In this document: piece after piece, positions 34,971 through 44,295 of the stretch
Position numbering within the stretch: position 1 is the first letter of the stretch
Layout: each line of letters starts with the position of its first letter
NCBI GenBank assembly: GCA_035771175.1
Contig: CM069607.1
Location: forward strand, 18,112,001 to 18,176,000
Reading direction: 5' to 3'
DNA from: Paratinospora sagittata
Taxonomy: Eukaryota; Streptophyta; Magnoliopsida; Ranunculales; Menispermaceae
Length of the DNA: 64,000 nucleotides
Translations under genes and position numbers: made by a program
Notes under the pieces: model-generated
Seen by the model: only the letters and a program-made list of their open reading frames with translations
Database searches by the model: none
Told to the model about the DNA's origin: nothing

Positions 34971-35489
34971 TCAACTTTGCGCAACACGAAGTCGTTCCTT
35001 TACTAGTGCAATCTTCTCAGAAGTCTCTTGAACTAGTTCAGGGCCCAACTGCGGTCGATCTGCCATATCTAACCAGCATACCGGAGATCTGCAAGGGCGA
35101 CCATAGAGAGCCTCGTACGGTGCCATGCCGATACTAGTTTGGTAGCTGTTGTTGTATGCAAACTCAGCTAAATGTAAGTACTTTGTCCATTCGTCATTAA
35201 AGTCCAAAATGCAACACCGTAACATGTCTTCTAAGATTTGGATAAGACACTCCGACTGTCCATCAGTCTGAGGGTGAAAGGTTGTGAATCGAGGATCTCG
35301 ATCAGAGAATATAGTGAGTGGTATCTCGTGGAGGCGTACGATCTCTCTTTCATATAGTTCGGCAAGTTTGGCGGGGTTATCCATGAACTTTGTTGGCAAG
35401 AAGTGTGCAGACTTTGTAAGTCTGTCAATGATAACCCAGATAGCATCTTGCCCTTTATTATTTCCAGGCAAGGCCGTAACAAAATCCAT
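34971..35489 (-). pseudogene. Gypsy E integrase core with internal deletion
   Basis: 172 codons: DAIWVIIDRLTKSAHFLPTK holds the first catalytic Asp, TIFSDRDPRFT the second, FHPQTDGQSE the Glu. Compared with element D in this window (51,555-52,138), 19 residues are missing between DPRFT and FHPQTDG, near position 35,283. The deletion is in frame, so the ORF stays open, but the D-35-E spacing is collapsed and strand transfer should be impossible. Confidence 0.85.
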
Positions 35490-35498
35490 TGCAATGTT

Positions 35499-35711
35499 CT
35501 ACCACTTCCATTCTCCGATAGGTAACGGCTGGAGAAGTCCAAAGGGAAGTCTTCGTTCTGCCTTAACTTGCTGGCAAACGAGACATCGAGCAACGAAGTG
35601 TGCGATCGCCTTTTTCATTCCAGAAAACCAGAATTGTCGCTTGACATCCTTGTACATCTTGTCACCCCCAGGATGCATAGCGAACCTCGAACAGTGCATC
35701 TCAGTGAGCAC
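35499..35711 (-). pseudogene. Gypsy E integrase zinc-binding domain
   Basis: HCSRFAMHPGGDKMYKDVKR ... CLVCQQVKAE gives the H-H-C-C zinc pattern of the H2C2 integrase domain. A TAG (about 35,498) after EWKW separates it from the core, and another TAG (about 35,717) separates it from RNase H. The frame is otherwise continuous. Confidence 0.8.
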
Positions 35712-35717
35712 TTCTTT

Positions 35718-37217
35718 CTAAACTTCAGGATCGTTTGGTAGGCAGAAACATTTTTTATAGAAAATGGCCCCGTCTTCAGAGACAAACCAGTGACGAAGGT
35801 CCTGGCCGCTGAGTAGAAGTTCGCGTTTTTCCATTAACATAGGGTCGTTGGCTTGAGCTGCTGAAATCTTTTGAACCAACTCAGAGTTGGCTGACAATTG
35901 AGAAAGTCGTGATCTTGGTCCCTCCTCGATCAGTTGTAGGTTAAAATTCTCCATCTCTGTAGCCAACTTCCCCATTTCGAAGTTAAGAGTGCAAGCAACA
36001 TAAGATCTTCTTCTCAGGGCATCAGCCACAACATTGGCCTTTCTAGGATGGTACTGGAGTTGAAAGTCATAATCTTTCAAGAATTCCAACCATCGTCTTT
36101 GGCGGAGATTTAGGTCTCTCTGAGTGTATATGTACTTAAAACTCTTGTGATTCGAGAATACCTCAAGTCGTTCACCGTATAGGTAATGACGCCATAACTT
36201 CAGTGCAAATACGACAGCTGCAAGTTCCAAGTCATGTGTTGGGTAATTACCCTCATGAATCTTCAATTGCCTCGAGGCATATGCGACAACTTGGTCTTCT
36301 TGCATTAGTACGACACCTAAGCCTTGGAGAGAGGCGTCGATGTATAGTGAAAATCCAATTGTGTTTCTTGGAGTGATTAGTACCGGTGCCATCGTGAGGT
36401 GCTTCTTCAATTCCTGAAATGATGATTCACAGGCGGGATTCCAGATGAATCGCACGTCTTTCCGAGTGAGCTCGGTCACAGGTTCAACAATCTTTGAGAA
36501 GTCTTTGATGAAGCGTCTGTAATAGCTAGCCAAACCAAGAAAACTCCTAATCTGAGTAACTGTGGTAGGCTGCTTCCAGTTTAAAATCGCTTCAACCTTA
36601 GAAGGATCCACCTCAATGCCATTGCCTAAAACCACATGGCCTAGGAATTGAACTCGCTTCGCCCAAAATTCGCACTTACTCAACTTTGCATACAACTGGT
36701 GGTTTTTCAATGTCTGGAGGACTATTCTCAGGTGTATCTTATGGTCTTCCTCGATTGAGGAATATATCAAGATATCGTCCACAAAAACCACCACAAATCG
36801 ATCTAAGTATAAATTAAAGATGCGGTTCATCAAATCCATGAATGCAGCAGGTGCATTTGTTAGACTGAACGGCATGACCATGAACTCGTAGTGACCGTAC
36901 CGAGTTTTGAATGTCGTTTTGGTAATGTCCGACTCTCGGATCCGGAGTTGGTGATAACCGGATCGTAAATCAATCTTAGAGAAGTATTTGGCATCTCTAA
37001 GTTGGTCAAACAAGTCATCGATCCTGGACAACGGGTATCTGTTCTTAATGGTGACGTTATTGAGCTTGCGATAGTCTATGCAAAGTCGTAACGAACCATC
37101 TTTTTTGCGAACAAACAGAACTGGAGTGCCCCAGGGTGATGAACTCTTTCTAATGAAGCCATTACTCTTTAATTCCTTCTGTTGTTTGTCCAATTCGACC
37201 AGCTCGACATTTGACAT
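35718..37217 (-). CDS. Gypsy E reverse transcriptase / RNase H
   Basis: An uninterrupted 499-codon minus-strand ORF. RT motifs in order: [20 protein letters not shown] near the start, [45 protein letters not shown] and FVDDILIYS with the catalytic Asp pair, about residues 140-150; then FLGHVV and [12 protein letters not shown]. The RNase H segment follows: [35 protein letters not shown], and [20 protein letters not shown] then ANVVADAL. All expected catalytic acids that I can place are present. The Met is not the natural start (gag-pol would be a polyprotein); a stop at 37,464 divides it from the protease. It copies the element RNA to DNA; the neighbouring defects make the whole element non-autonomous. 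Confidence 0.88.
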   Translation of the reverse strand: MSNVELVELDKQQKELKSNGFIRKSSSPWGTPVLFVRKKDGSLRLCIDYRKLNNVTIKNRYPLSRIDDLFDQLRDAKYFSKIDLRSGYHQLRIRESDITKTTFKTRYGHYEFMVMPFSLTNAPAAFMDLMNRIFNLYLDRFVVVFVDDILIYSSIEEDHKIHLRIVLQTLKNHQLYAKLSKCEFWAKRVQFLGHVVLGNGIEVDPSKVEAILNWKQPTTVTQIRSFLGLASYYRRFIKDFSKIVEPVTELTRKDVRFIWNPACESSFQELKKHLTMAPVLITPRNTIGFSLYIDASLQGLGVVLMQEDQVVAYASRQLKIHEGNYPTHDLELAAVVFALKLWRHYLYGERLEVFSNHKSFKYIYTQRDLNLRQRRWLEFLKDYDFQLQYHPRKANVVADALRRRSYVACTLNFEMGKLATEMENFNLQLIEEGPRSRLSQLSANSELVQKISAAQANDPMLMEKRELLLSGQDLRHWFVSEDGAIFYKKCFCLPNDPEV

Positions 37218-37463
37218 TCTGTATGGTGGAATTGAGATAGGCCCGGTCCCAGGTATGAGATTGATTTCAAAATCGAATTCCCTAACCGGAGGTAGACCAG
37301 GAAGGTCATTCAGAAAAATTGTTGGGAATTCAGATATTACTTGGATATCGTGTAGTTCAAGAGGGTAGAGTGCTGGTGATTCATTTTCATCACCAAGGGA
37401 TAGAAATCGAAGCTGTTCCTTGAGAAGTGCAACAGTCGAGTTGTGTATCCATTTCCTTGTTCC

Positions 37464-37805
37464 CTAAATCTTGACAAACTCTCCCGTGGGCAAGGTTAAC
37501 TGAACTCGCTTCTTCATACAATCGATCTTCCCATTCAGTGGTGTGAGCCAGTCCATGCCGAGGATGATGTCGAAGTCTTCAATGTTCATCACAAAAAAAT
37601 ATGCATATATGATATGTTCTGTCATTCGAAGTTCACATTGAGAACACTGCAATTTCACGTCAGTACCAGATCCTAAAGGTGATGTGACATGGAGTGTGAG
37701 TGTTGTGGGTTCAGGATGCAACCCTAAATGTCTTACTAATGCAGACGATATAAAAAAATGCGTAGCACCCGAATCAAACAAGACATGCACCAATGTATTG
37801 AACAA
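37464..37805 (-). pseudogene. Gypsy E aspartic protease
   Basis: 113 codons: HVLFDSGATHFFISSALV with an intact catalytic DSG, then IEDFDIILGMDWLTPLNGKI, the typical retropepsin C-terminal motif. It ends at a TAG after EFVKI, before the linker to RT (37,218-37,463, which encodes [14 protein letters not shown] sequence). It would cleave the polyprotein. Confidence 0.82.
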
Positions 37806-38500
37806 GAGAAATGTACCTTCGACTATACTGTTATCTGGGAGGGGTTGTTGAGCGATGGCAAATGCTCTGCCCTGGTTCCATTATCCCTGGTTTTGTTGGT
37901 TCTGCCTGGGTTGGGCATTTGCAGCAGGTGGTGCTTGTTGGACGGGAACAACGAGAATAAGTTGTTGAAGGTGCGGACAGACATATCTTACATGGCCCAG
38001 CTGGCAGCAGTTGTAACACGTCGGTCACTGCTGCTGATGGTTCTGTTGGCCATGTTGATTGTGGTGCTGACCAGCACCTCTGCCATTGTAGTTTTGACGG
38101 CCACCCCTGCCATGACGGCCTCCGTGGCCATGATGTCGAAAACCCTGCTGGCTAGGGTTAGATGGTTCAGCCGCAGGTGTCGTGGCCTTATTATTCTTAA
38201 CAGGGACTGGGAGGGTTGGGTTTTGATTATAGTAGGGCTTCTTCTTGTTGCCCTGTTGCGAGCCCTCTTGCGAAAACGTTGCAGGCCGTTTTTCCCAATT
38301 CAGTCTATGCTCCTGCACAATCTTCTCCTGCTCAAAGCTCATGACCTTGTCAACGACCTCCTTGTAAATCTTGAGATCCAAGATCGACAAGGCTTGTCGA
38401 ATGTCAGGACGAAGGCCATTGTAGAATTTCTAGGTCTTATCCTACTCTGTTGAGATGGTGGAGAGAGAGTAGACCGATAATTCTTTATACTTCCCAACGT
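37806..38500 (-). pseudogene. Gypsy E gag nucleocapsid region
   Basis: The minus strand encodes a basic Gln/Gly/His-rich tract (GRHGRGGRQNYNGRGAGQH) and, at about 37,985-38,030, a CCHC knuckle CYNCCQLGHVRYVC. It binds the element RNA. A TAG separates it from the protease at about 37,880. The 231-codon ORF on the other strand is only its complement. Confidence 0.78.
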
Positions 38501-38889
38501 ACTCCCTGACTGTCATGCGCCTTGGTATAGTTTGGCGAATTCTTGGCGCTTCTGCCTCTTCACAGCACCGGGGAAGTACTCATCATTAAACAATGACTCG
38601 AACTGTTGCCAAGTCATGTCTGTAGTGTTGACCCTTGGGTCCTCTTTTACTGTTATCCACCATGTATTTGCTCCACCAATAAGTTGGTAGGTCGCAAGTG
38701 AAATTTTTCAAGCCTCAGCGACTCACATTGCATCGAGAGCCTTCTTTGACTCATCCAGCCATTTATGCACCTCTTCAGCATCAATGGTGCCAGCAAAAGT
38801 AAGAGGTTGTAGCCTCTTGTATTTCGTAATCTGATCGATTTGAGTGTCTGACCCAAATCTCACAGGTGTCTAAACAGTGACATCCTGAT

Positions 38890-39042
38890 TGACCGCAGTC
38901 TCATGAACGGCCGTCTGAATAGTTACTTTCATCGCCTCGATAAATTTGGCGAAGAATACTTCCATACTCGAAGTATTCTTCGCCGAATTTATCGAGGCCA
39001 TGAAAGTAACTATTCAGACGGCCGTTCATGAGACTGCGGTCA
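38890..39042. repeat. Palindromic junction 1 in E gag
   Basis: Arms 38,890-38,961 and 38,971-39,042 (72 bp, two mismatches seen) around a 9-base loop CCATACTCG. The right arm then joins the downstream gag sequence through a shared GTCATGCGCC. Confidence 0.92.
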
Positions 39043-39416
39043 TGCGCCTTGGTATAGTTTGGCGAATTCTTGGCGCTTCTGCCTCTTCACAGCACCGGGA
39101 AAGTACTCATCAATAAACAATGACTCGAACTGTTGCCAAGTCATGTCTGTAGTGTTGACCCTTGGGTCCTCTTTTACTGTTATCCACCATGTATTTGCTC
39201 CACCAATAAGTTGGTAGGTCGCAAGTGAAATTTTTCAAGCCTCAGTGACTCACATTGCATCGAGAGCCTTCTTTGACTCATCCAGCCATTTATGCACCTC
39301 TTCAGCATCAATGGTGCCAGCAAAAGTAAGAGGTTGTAGCCTCTTGTATTTCGTAATCTGATCGATTTGAGTGTCTGACCCAAATCTCACAGGTGCCTGA
39401 ACAGTGACAACCTGAT

Positions 39417-39569
39417 TGACCGCAGTCTCATGAACGGCCGTCTGAATAGTTACTTTCATCGCCTCGATAAATTCGGCGAAGAATACTTCCATACTCGAAG
39501 TATTCTTCGCCGAATTTATCGAGGCGATGAAAGTAACTATTCAGACGGCCGTTCATGAGACTGCGGTCA
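39417..39569. repeat. Palindromic junction 2 in E gag
   Basis: Arms 39,417-39,488 and 39,498-39,569 around the same 9-base loop, near-perfect. The third unit (39,944 on) does not have it and continues into the normal gag N-terminus. Confidence 0.92.
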
Positions 39570-40148
39570 TGCGCCTTGGTATAGTTTGGCGAATTCTTGG
39601 CGCTTCTGCCTCTTCACAGCACCGGGGAAGTACTCATCAATAAACAATGACTCGAACTGTTGCCAAGTCATGTCTGTAGTGTTGACCCTTGGGTCCTCTT
39701 TTACTGTTATCCACCATGTATTTGCTCCACCAATAAGTTGGTAGGTCGCAAGTGAAATTTTTCAAGCCTCAGTGACTCACATTGCATCGAGAGCCTTCTT
39801 TGACTCATCCAGCCATTTATGCACCTCTTCAGCATCAATGGTGCCAGCAAAAGTAAGAGGTTGTAGCCTCTTGTATTTCGTAATCTGATCGATTTGAGTG
39901 TCTGACCCAAATCTCACAGGTGCCTGAACAATGACAACCTGATTGACCGCAGTCTCATGAACGGCCGTCTGAATAGTTACTTTCATCGCCTCGATAAATT
40001 CTGGTGGCACTGCCCGCCCAGACGTAGTGGCAGTGTCGGGTGTGGCCTGTGCTGTCGTCGGAGGCGGCGGTTCTTGGTTCTGTATCTCAGGAGGTGCCTC
40101 CTCTGCTGGACGGACAATACGTGGCCTTCCTCTCTTCCCGGTTTGCAT

Positions 40149-40927
40149 TTTCTCACTGGCAAAGAGAAAATAAAATCATGATTTAGGAACTGTAGCCAAG
40201 TATAATGTTATGATATTCTCAGCAACAAATTCGAGAGTACTGCAATATAAAAATCACCTATTTTTCTAAGTATAGTGTAAGGTTTTTGTTGAGGAATCAA
40301 AGAATCTTATGTGCCTTGTATGTTTGGCCATGGTGTAAAAACAAGGTTAGAATGTTTATATAATAAGTATAAAACTTTGCAAGTATTTCAAATGTTTTGG
40401 TTCTAGTTTTTGTGAACATACATATATATTTCATTGAAAATCCATACGAGTCATAAAAATTCTAAGATTTTCCTCGGTAAGTATCCTGATCTAACGTTCT
40501 ACCGCAATCTTATGTATTCAAACTCTTTTGCTTAGTCTTTTCGATTATTATCCAAATTCGTGTGTCCCATACCACACGAATTTGGTAATAAGGGTGTCAA
40601 CCAAGTTAAGTTGTATGAACACAGTCTCTATAAAACATCGGCTGAATCGTAGTTCACTAGTAGTATCGTCCAAGTTTACTCGTCTCATACCGTGTAAACT
40701 TAGTGATAATGTTAGTAATGCAACTTTCTCCAAATGTTTCTTTTCATACAAGGTCGTGAGTTTTCTTACTTCCACATTTTATTTAGTATCCTCCAATTTT
40801 GTTGTGTCTCATATCACTCCAAAGTTAGTGATACAAAAGAAAGAATGGTTGTAAGTCGGCCCACCAAAGATAGTCTTAAATAAAACATTTCATTCATATA
40901 TAAAATAAAATTTTACAATGCCAGTGT
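40149..40927 (-). other. Gypsy E leader with three hairpins
   Basis: No ORF. Three inverted repeats spaced about 120 bp: 40,552-40,585 (13-bp perfect stem CCAAATTCGTGTG), 40,672-40,701 (8-bp stem AAGTTTAC) and 40,795-40,826 (imperfect). On the plus strand their loops share T(C/G)(T)C(C/T)CATA(C/T)C. Stems differ in sequence but stay paired. The spacer between them shows weak similarity (TAGTATC...TCCAA before each). Confidence 0.7.
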
Positions 40928-42499
40928 TCATTCCTGGTTTTCCTGCCTACTATTGCTCCTTCTAGACCTCCTGCTAAAGAGACTACTAGAAGAAGGTTGA
41001 GGATTTGCTCTTTGCTCTTCGACGTTTTGCATACGTGTTAACAAATCACTTTGAGTCTTCTCTATTCGAGCAATGCTAGCTACGATCACATTTAACTGTT
41101 CGAATGTGTTAGTCGATTGTCCCATCGATGGTTGATGGGTCGACTATCTCATAGGTGGAGGGTAGGTCGTAGGCATTGGTGGAAAGTATTGACCGACCGT
41201 ACGGTTGACTCATTGGTGTGGGGTAGTTGTTTTGACTGTACGAGGATTCCCTAAATGTAACCCCTTGGACATTTGGATATGCTTGGTTTGAAAAGTCTTG
41301 AAACAATGGGCTCATTGGGATGTCCTGTCTTCCAAAATTTGGTGCCGCAAAATTTTGTTGTTGTTGGTTCAATGGAACTTGTGGAACTGGCCAATACGGT
41401 ACTTCAGGAGTTGGAAACCTTTGGTACATAGTATTGCCTTGAGTTGCTATGTTCCAGAAAGGTGGATATGCTGGAACTTCTTGTCTATCTTGATTTGGTT
41501 GAGGTTGATTTAGATTGGCAAATAAATCTTCCTCAGTGAACAGGTGCTCGGTTGGATCATTATTTGAGGTTGGGTTTGACGTATGGTTCTGGTTTGGCTC
41601 ATTATTTGGTACCTCCCTAACATGAATCTTGCGTCGACTTTTTCGGTAACAATGTTCTTTATCGTCTCTAATTCTTTCGCTATTGAAAATCGAGCCGAAT
41701 ATTTCCTCGTCAGTTACCCCTCCACTTGTGACATATGTCTTGAAGATAGAGGATGTTGTAACCGCCTCAGTGATCTACTTCGAAGACTCATCAAAAGTGT
41801 TGACGTTTGCCTCGTATAGCATCCTCATGATCAGGACTCCGTAGCCTAGGAGATATTTTCTTGAAGGGTTTTGAATCACCCTCAACATTTGTTGGATGAT
41901 GATGTGAGGTAAGGAGACCTTATTTTTCTTTTCTATGCAGTATACCAGAAGAAGTTGAGCCCTTGACATAGTGCCTCTAGTCCCCCTTTCTAAAAAGATG
42001 TTGCCGAATACGATCTTTCCAAGGCCGGCAAGAGATGGTTTAAGGAGGTTGTTTGGGAGGTTGGTGTACGTTGATTGGGTGTACGGCTCTTTGGCGAGGA
42101 AATTGAACAATTGTTCGTTGGACTCGGCGATCTCTGCAACTGTCTGGGGTTCATGTGAATCAATGATTCTATCGTCAATTGGAATCTCCATAAGTCGCGC
42201 AATAATTTCGACGTTGATAGAAATCTTTGTTCCCCTGACCGTTGTCTTCAAAACAGGGCTGATCCCATCTTCTTGAAGTCTTACGCAGTTCATGGCTTCA
42301 TAGAAGGATTTCATCAAGTTGTAACTTGTGTTATATTCAACCACCCCAGTGTTGCGAGTTTTTCGTGAAGGATCGGACGGAGGCGGAGATCTCTATTGTC
42401 GATACTCCTCATAGTCATAACCTCCCTTTTGGACAATTCCTTGAGTCTAGTGGGAATTGGTTCCCTACTATCGGAAGTCGTTCCTTCACTTGTGGCCAT
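40928..42499 (-). pseudogene. ORF Z: plant transposon protein domain, upstream of gag
   Basis: Start ATG at 42,499 (MATSEGTTSDSREPIPTRLK), 6 bases after a pyrimidine-rich CAG. After a frameshift near 42,330 the 189-codon frame has YNTSYNLMKSFYEAMNCVRL, ISINVEIIARLMEIPIDDRI and SRAQLLLVYCIEKKNKVSLP then HIII, the same domain as env-like copies 1 and 2. A Gln/Pro/Asn-rich tail follows (YWPVPQVPLNQQQQNFAAPN) and a C-terminal helix VIVASIARIEKTQSDLLTRM then QNVEEQ. About 520 codons in all, with two or three frame breaks. Function unknown. Its position upstream of gag in a chromovirus is unusual; it could also be a separate nested non-autonomous element. Confidence 0.55.
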
Positions 42500-42651
42500 T
42501 CTTTGCTGAAAGGAAAATAAATTTGTGAAAGTCACAAAATATATTCCTAACATTTTTAAGATTTATGCTTTGTCCATTGGACAATATTTTCTATTTTTTT
42601 TTCTCTTAATGTTTATGCTATCATTTAATTCAAATTTTTCTATTGGCAATA

Positions 42652-42688
<37 letters not shown>

Positions 42689-42907
42689 GATATATAGATA
42701 TATATATTCAATCATAACTATATATATATATATATTTAAATCTAAACTATATAAAAATTATATAGTTTTTTTTTAGATATATATTTAATATAAATCTCAA
42801 CTATATATAATTCATATATATATATATATATATCTAAATAAATAATTTCTTCCCCTAATTTGGTGGACTTGGGTGGGCCGTGGACCTTATTTTCTGATAT
42901 CATTAAA
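42500..42907. repeat. AT-rich (TA)n microsatellites
   Basis: (TA)n runs at about 42,652-42,683, 42,695-42,712, 42,719-42,735 and 42,811-42,832 inside AT-rich sequence. Next to the LTR, minus-strand TGATATCAGA (about 42,892-42,901) looks like a decayed initiator-Met tRNA primer-binding site. Confidence 0.65.
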
Positions 42908-44295
42908 TGTCACACCCCGCCTGGACGTGCCTAAACCGGCGGGACACTCACGGATGGGGCGCGAATGTATTATAACGATAATAACAGAGTGCGCGGAAGC
43001 ATAGTAAGTACAAGTCTGATTTTATTAAATTCAGAATATAATTGTACATGAAATAGTTAAGGGAACATTCTCCCAAAATCCCCAATGAATAATACAAAGG
43101 GTACAAAATGTGGGCCCAAAAACCTGCACTCAGTCCACCCTAATCTCCTGTGAAAAATTGGATAACAACGAGGTGAGCTACACGCTCAGTGGGTAAAATA
43201 GTTCATGAATATAACAATTAATAAAGCAAACTTCATAATCAAATATCTTAAATACACATCAGAGCATCATAATCAATTCAATGTATATGTATGCATGACA
43301 CCGTCTCGTAATAGTTTGATGATTGTACATCGCCTGAGTTCACGTACAGAAGTCCCTCCCCAGGAATAGTCGGGTTCTCATTGTACGTCCCTCCTCAGGA
43401 ACGACGCTCTGGATTCAAGTACAGATGTCCCCCCCAGGAATAGTCAGGTTCTCATTGTACATCCATTTCCAGAGAAATATAATGAATAGCGAGCATCGCT
43501 CCTAACTATTCTATGAATCATAAACCACATACGTCCCTAGGTGGTGCTATGTATGATGTCAATGCATGAACTGGTCCGGTATTTACTTAACATTTAGACT
43601 AGATTTGGCAACGTCTAGTGATCCTTATTAGGGTCGGTATCACTACGTGCAAGGTTAGGACATTTAGTATTATTTGTATAAGTTGATAAGTTGATAGCTT
43701 TCAAATAAGACCAACCATATCAGTCTCCAGTTGAGAGGTAAAACACGAGGTCTACTTAAATACCATTCGTCTAGAGCAGCACGCTGCCTCCCGTTCATTA
43801 TTTAAAGTTACTGAGGACAAGACTGAGTCTGGTTGAGCCAGATTGACCACTAATCCGGCATAACAATAGCGTAATACTTGAATTCCAAATATACACGCAT
43901 AAATATGACAGTATGAACATTATACGCAATAATGCCATATAAATAAATAATAGACATAATAATAAATGAATGTAAACTTTAATAAAAGTTATAAGACACG
44001 CAAACCTATGTTTCGTTCCCCACTTTCAGATAAAAACTCTTTTTCAGAACTGGCGCCTTCCCCAGGGTAGAACCGCGTTGCACCGCACAGAGAGTCTCGG
44101 AAAGAGAGACTCAAAAGAGAAGACAAAAACTAAAAATGAGTGAAAGAGATAAGGAAAAATCACAAAGAGGAGTGAATTTGGTGTGAGAAATGAGGAGGAA
44201 GAGAGTTCCTTATATAGAGAATTTAGCGCCTGAACGTTTGGGCGGGTGCCCGAACAATTTTTTTTATTTATTTTATGCAAACCTAGGGTATTACA
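42908..44295 (-). mobile_element. 5' LTR of gypsy E
   Basis: The plus strand starts TGTCACACCCCGCCTGGACG and ends CCTAGGGTATTACA, 1388 bp. On the minus strand a TATA-like CTCTATATAAGGAAC lies near 44,205 and the decayed primer-binding site follows the LTR end. Flanks TTAAA and GAAAA do not match, as expected for one LTR of a larger element. A tandem repeat is inside (43,330-43,460). Confidence 0.7.
43330..43465. repeat. Tandem repeat in E LTR
   Basis: Two units with TTCA(C/A)GTACAGA(A/T)GTCCC, CCAGGAATAGTC(G/A)GGTTCTC and ATTGTAC(G/A)TCC, offset about 90 bp. Confidence 0.7.

Larger units (their letters stand above)
38514..40080. repeat. 527-bp tandem triplication
   Basis: The same text (CATGCGCCTTGGTATAGTTT ... 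TTATCCACCATGTATTTGCT ...) recurs at exactly +527 and +1054 with only a few differences (for example TCAGCGACTC/TCAGTGACTC, CCGGGGAA/CCGGGAAA). The near-identity means a recent event or an assembly artefact. Confidence 0.92.
38501..40148 (-). pseudogene. Gypsy E gag capsid, triplicated
   Basis: The true gag start is the ATG at 40,148 (MQTGKRGRPRIVRP), preceded by a CTCTTTGCCAG acceptor-like site. The capsid part (FIEAMKVTIQTAVHE, ITKYKRLQPLTFAGTIDAEE, VHKWLDESKKALDAM; beyond a stop, TWQQFESLFIDEYFPGAVKR) is present three times with a 527-bp period (units start about 38,514, 39,041 and 39,568). Each of the two inner junctions is a long palindrome. Stops after ALDAM and at the junctions destroy the reading frame. 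Confidence 0.8.
34497..44295 (-). mobile_element. Ty3/gypsy chromovirus E (Tekay-like)
   Basis: Minus-strand order from right: 5' LTR (42,908-44,295), ORF Z, leader with three hairpins, gag, protease, reverse transcriptase/RNase H, integrase, C-terminal chromodomain-like end. The domain order RT-RH-INT and the MVKVLW-type C-terminus are those of Del/Tekay chromoviruses. No 3' LTR is found at the left, so the element is truncated there. The right end is placed at 44,295 because the Harbinger transposase resumes there. Whether ORF Z and the LTR belong to the same insertion as gag-pol is an inference from strand and order. Confidence 0.65.

Noticed and set aside
35284..35721. 145-codon plus-strand ORF
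   Set aside because: Antisense of the integrase and zinc domain of element E, both clearly coding on the minus strand.
37758..38453. 231-codon plus-strand ORF
   Set aside because: Exact complement of the gypsy E gag zinc-knuckle/protease junction; low-complexity antisense reading without a recognisable domain.
42652..42835. Origin or regulatory role for the (TA)n runs
   Set aside because: Ordinary microsatellites in AT-rich transposon DNA.
44044..44280. 78-codon minus-strand ORF in the E LTR
   Set aside because: Lies within the LTR leader without domain or conservation evidence.
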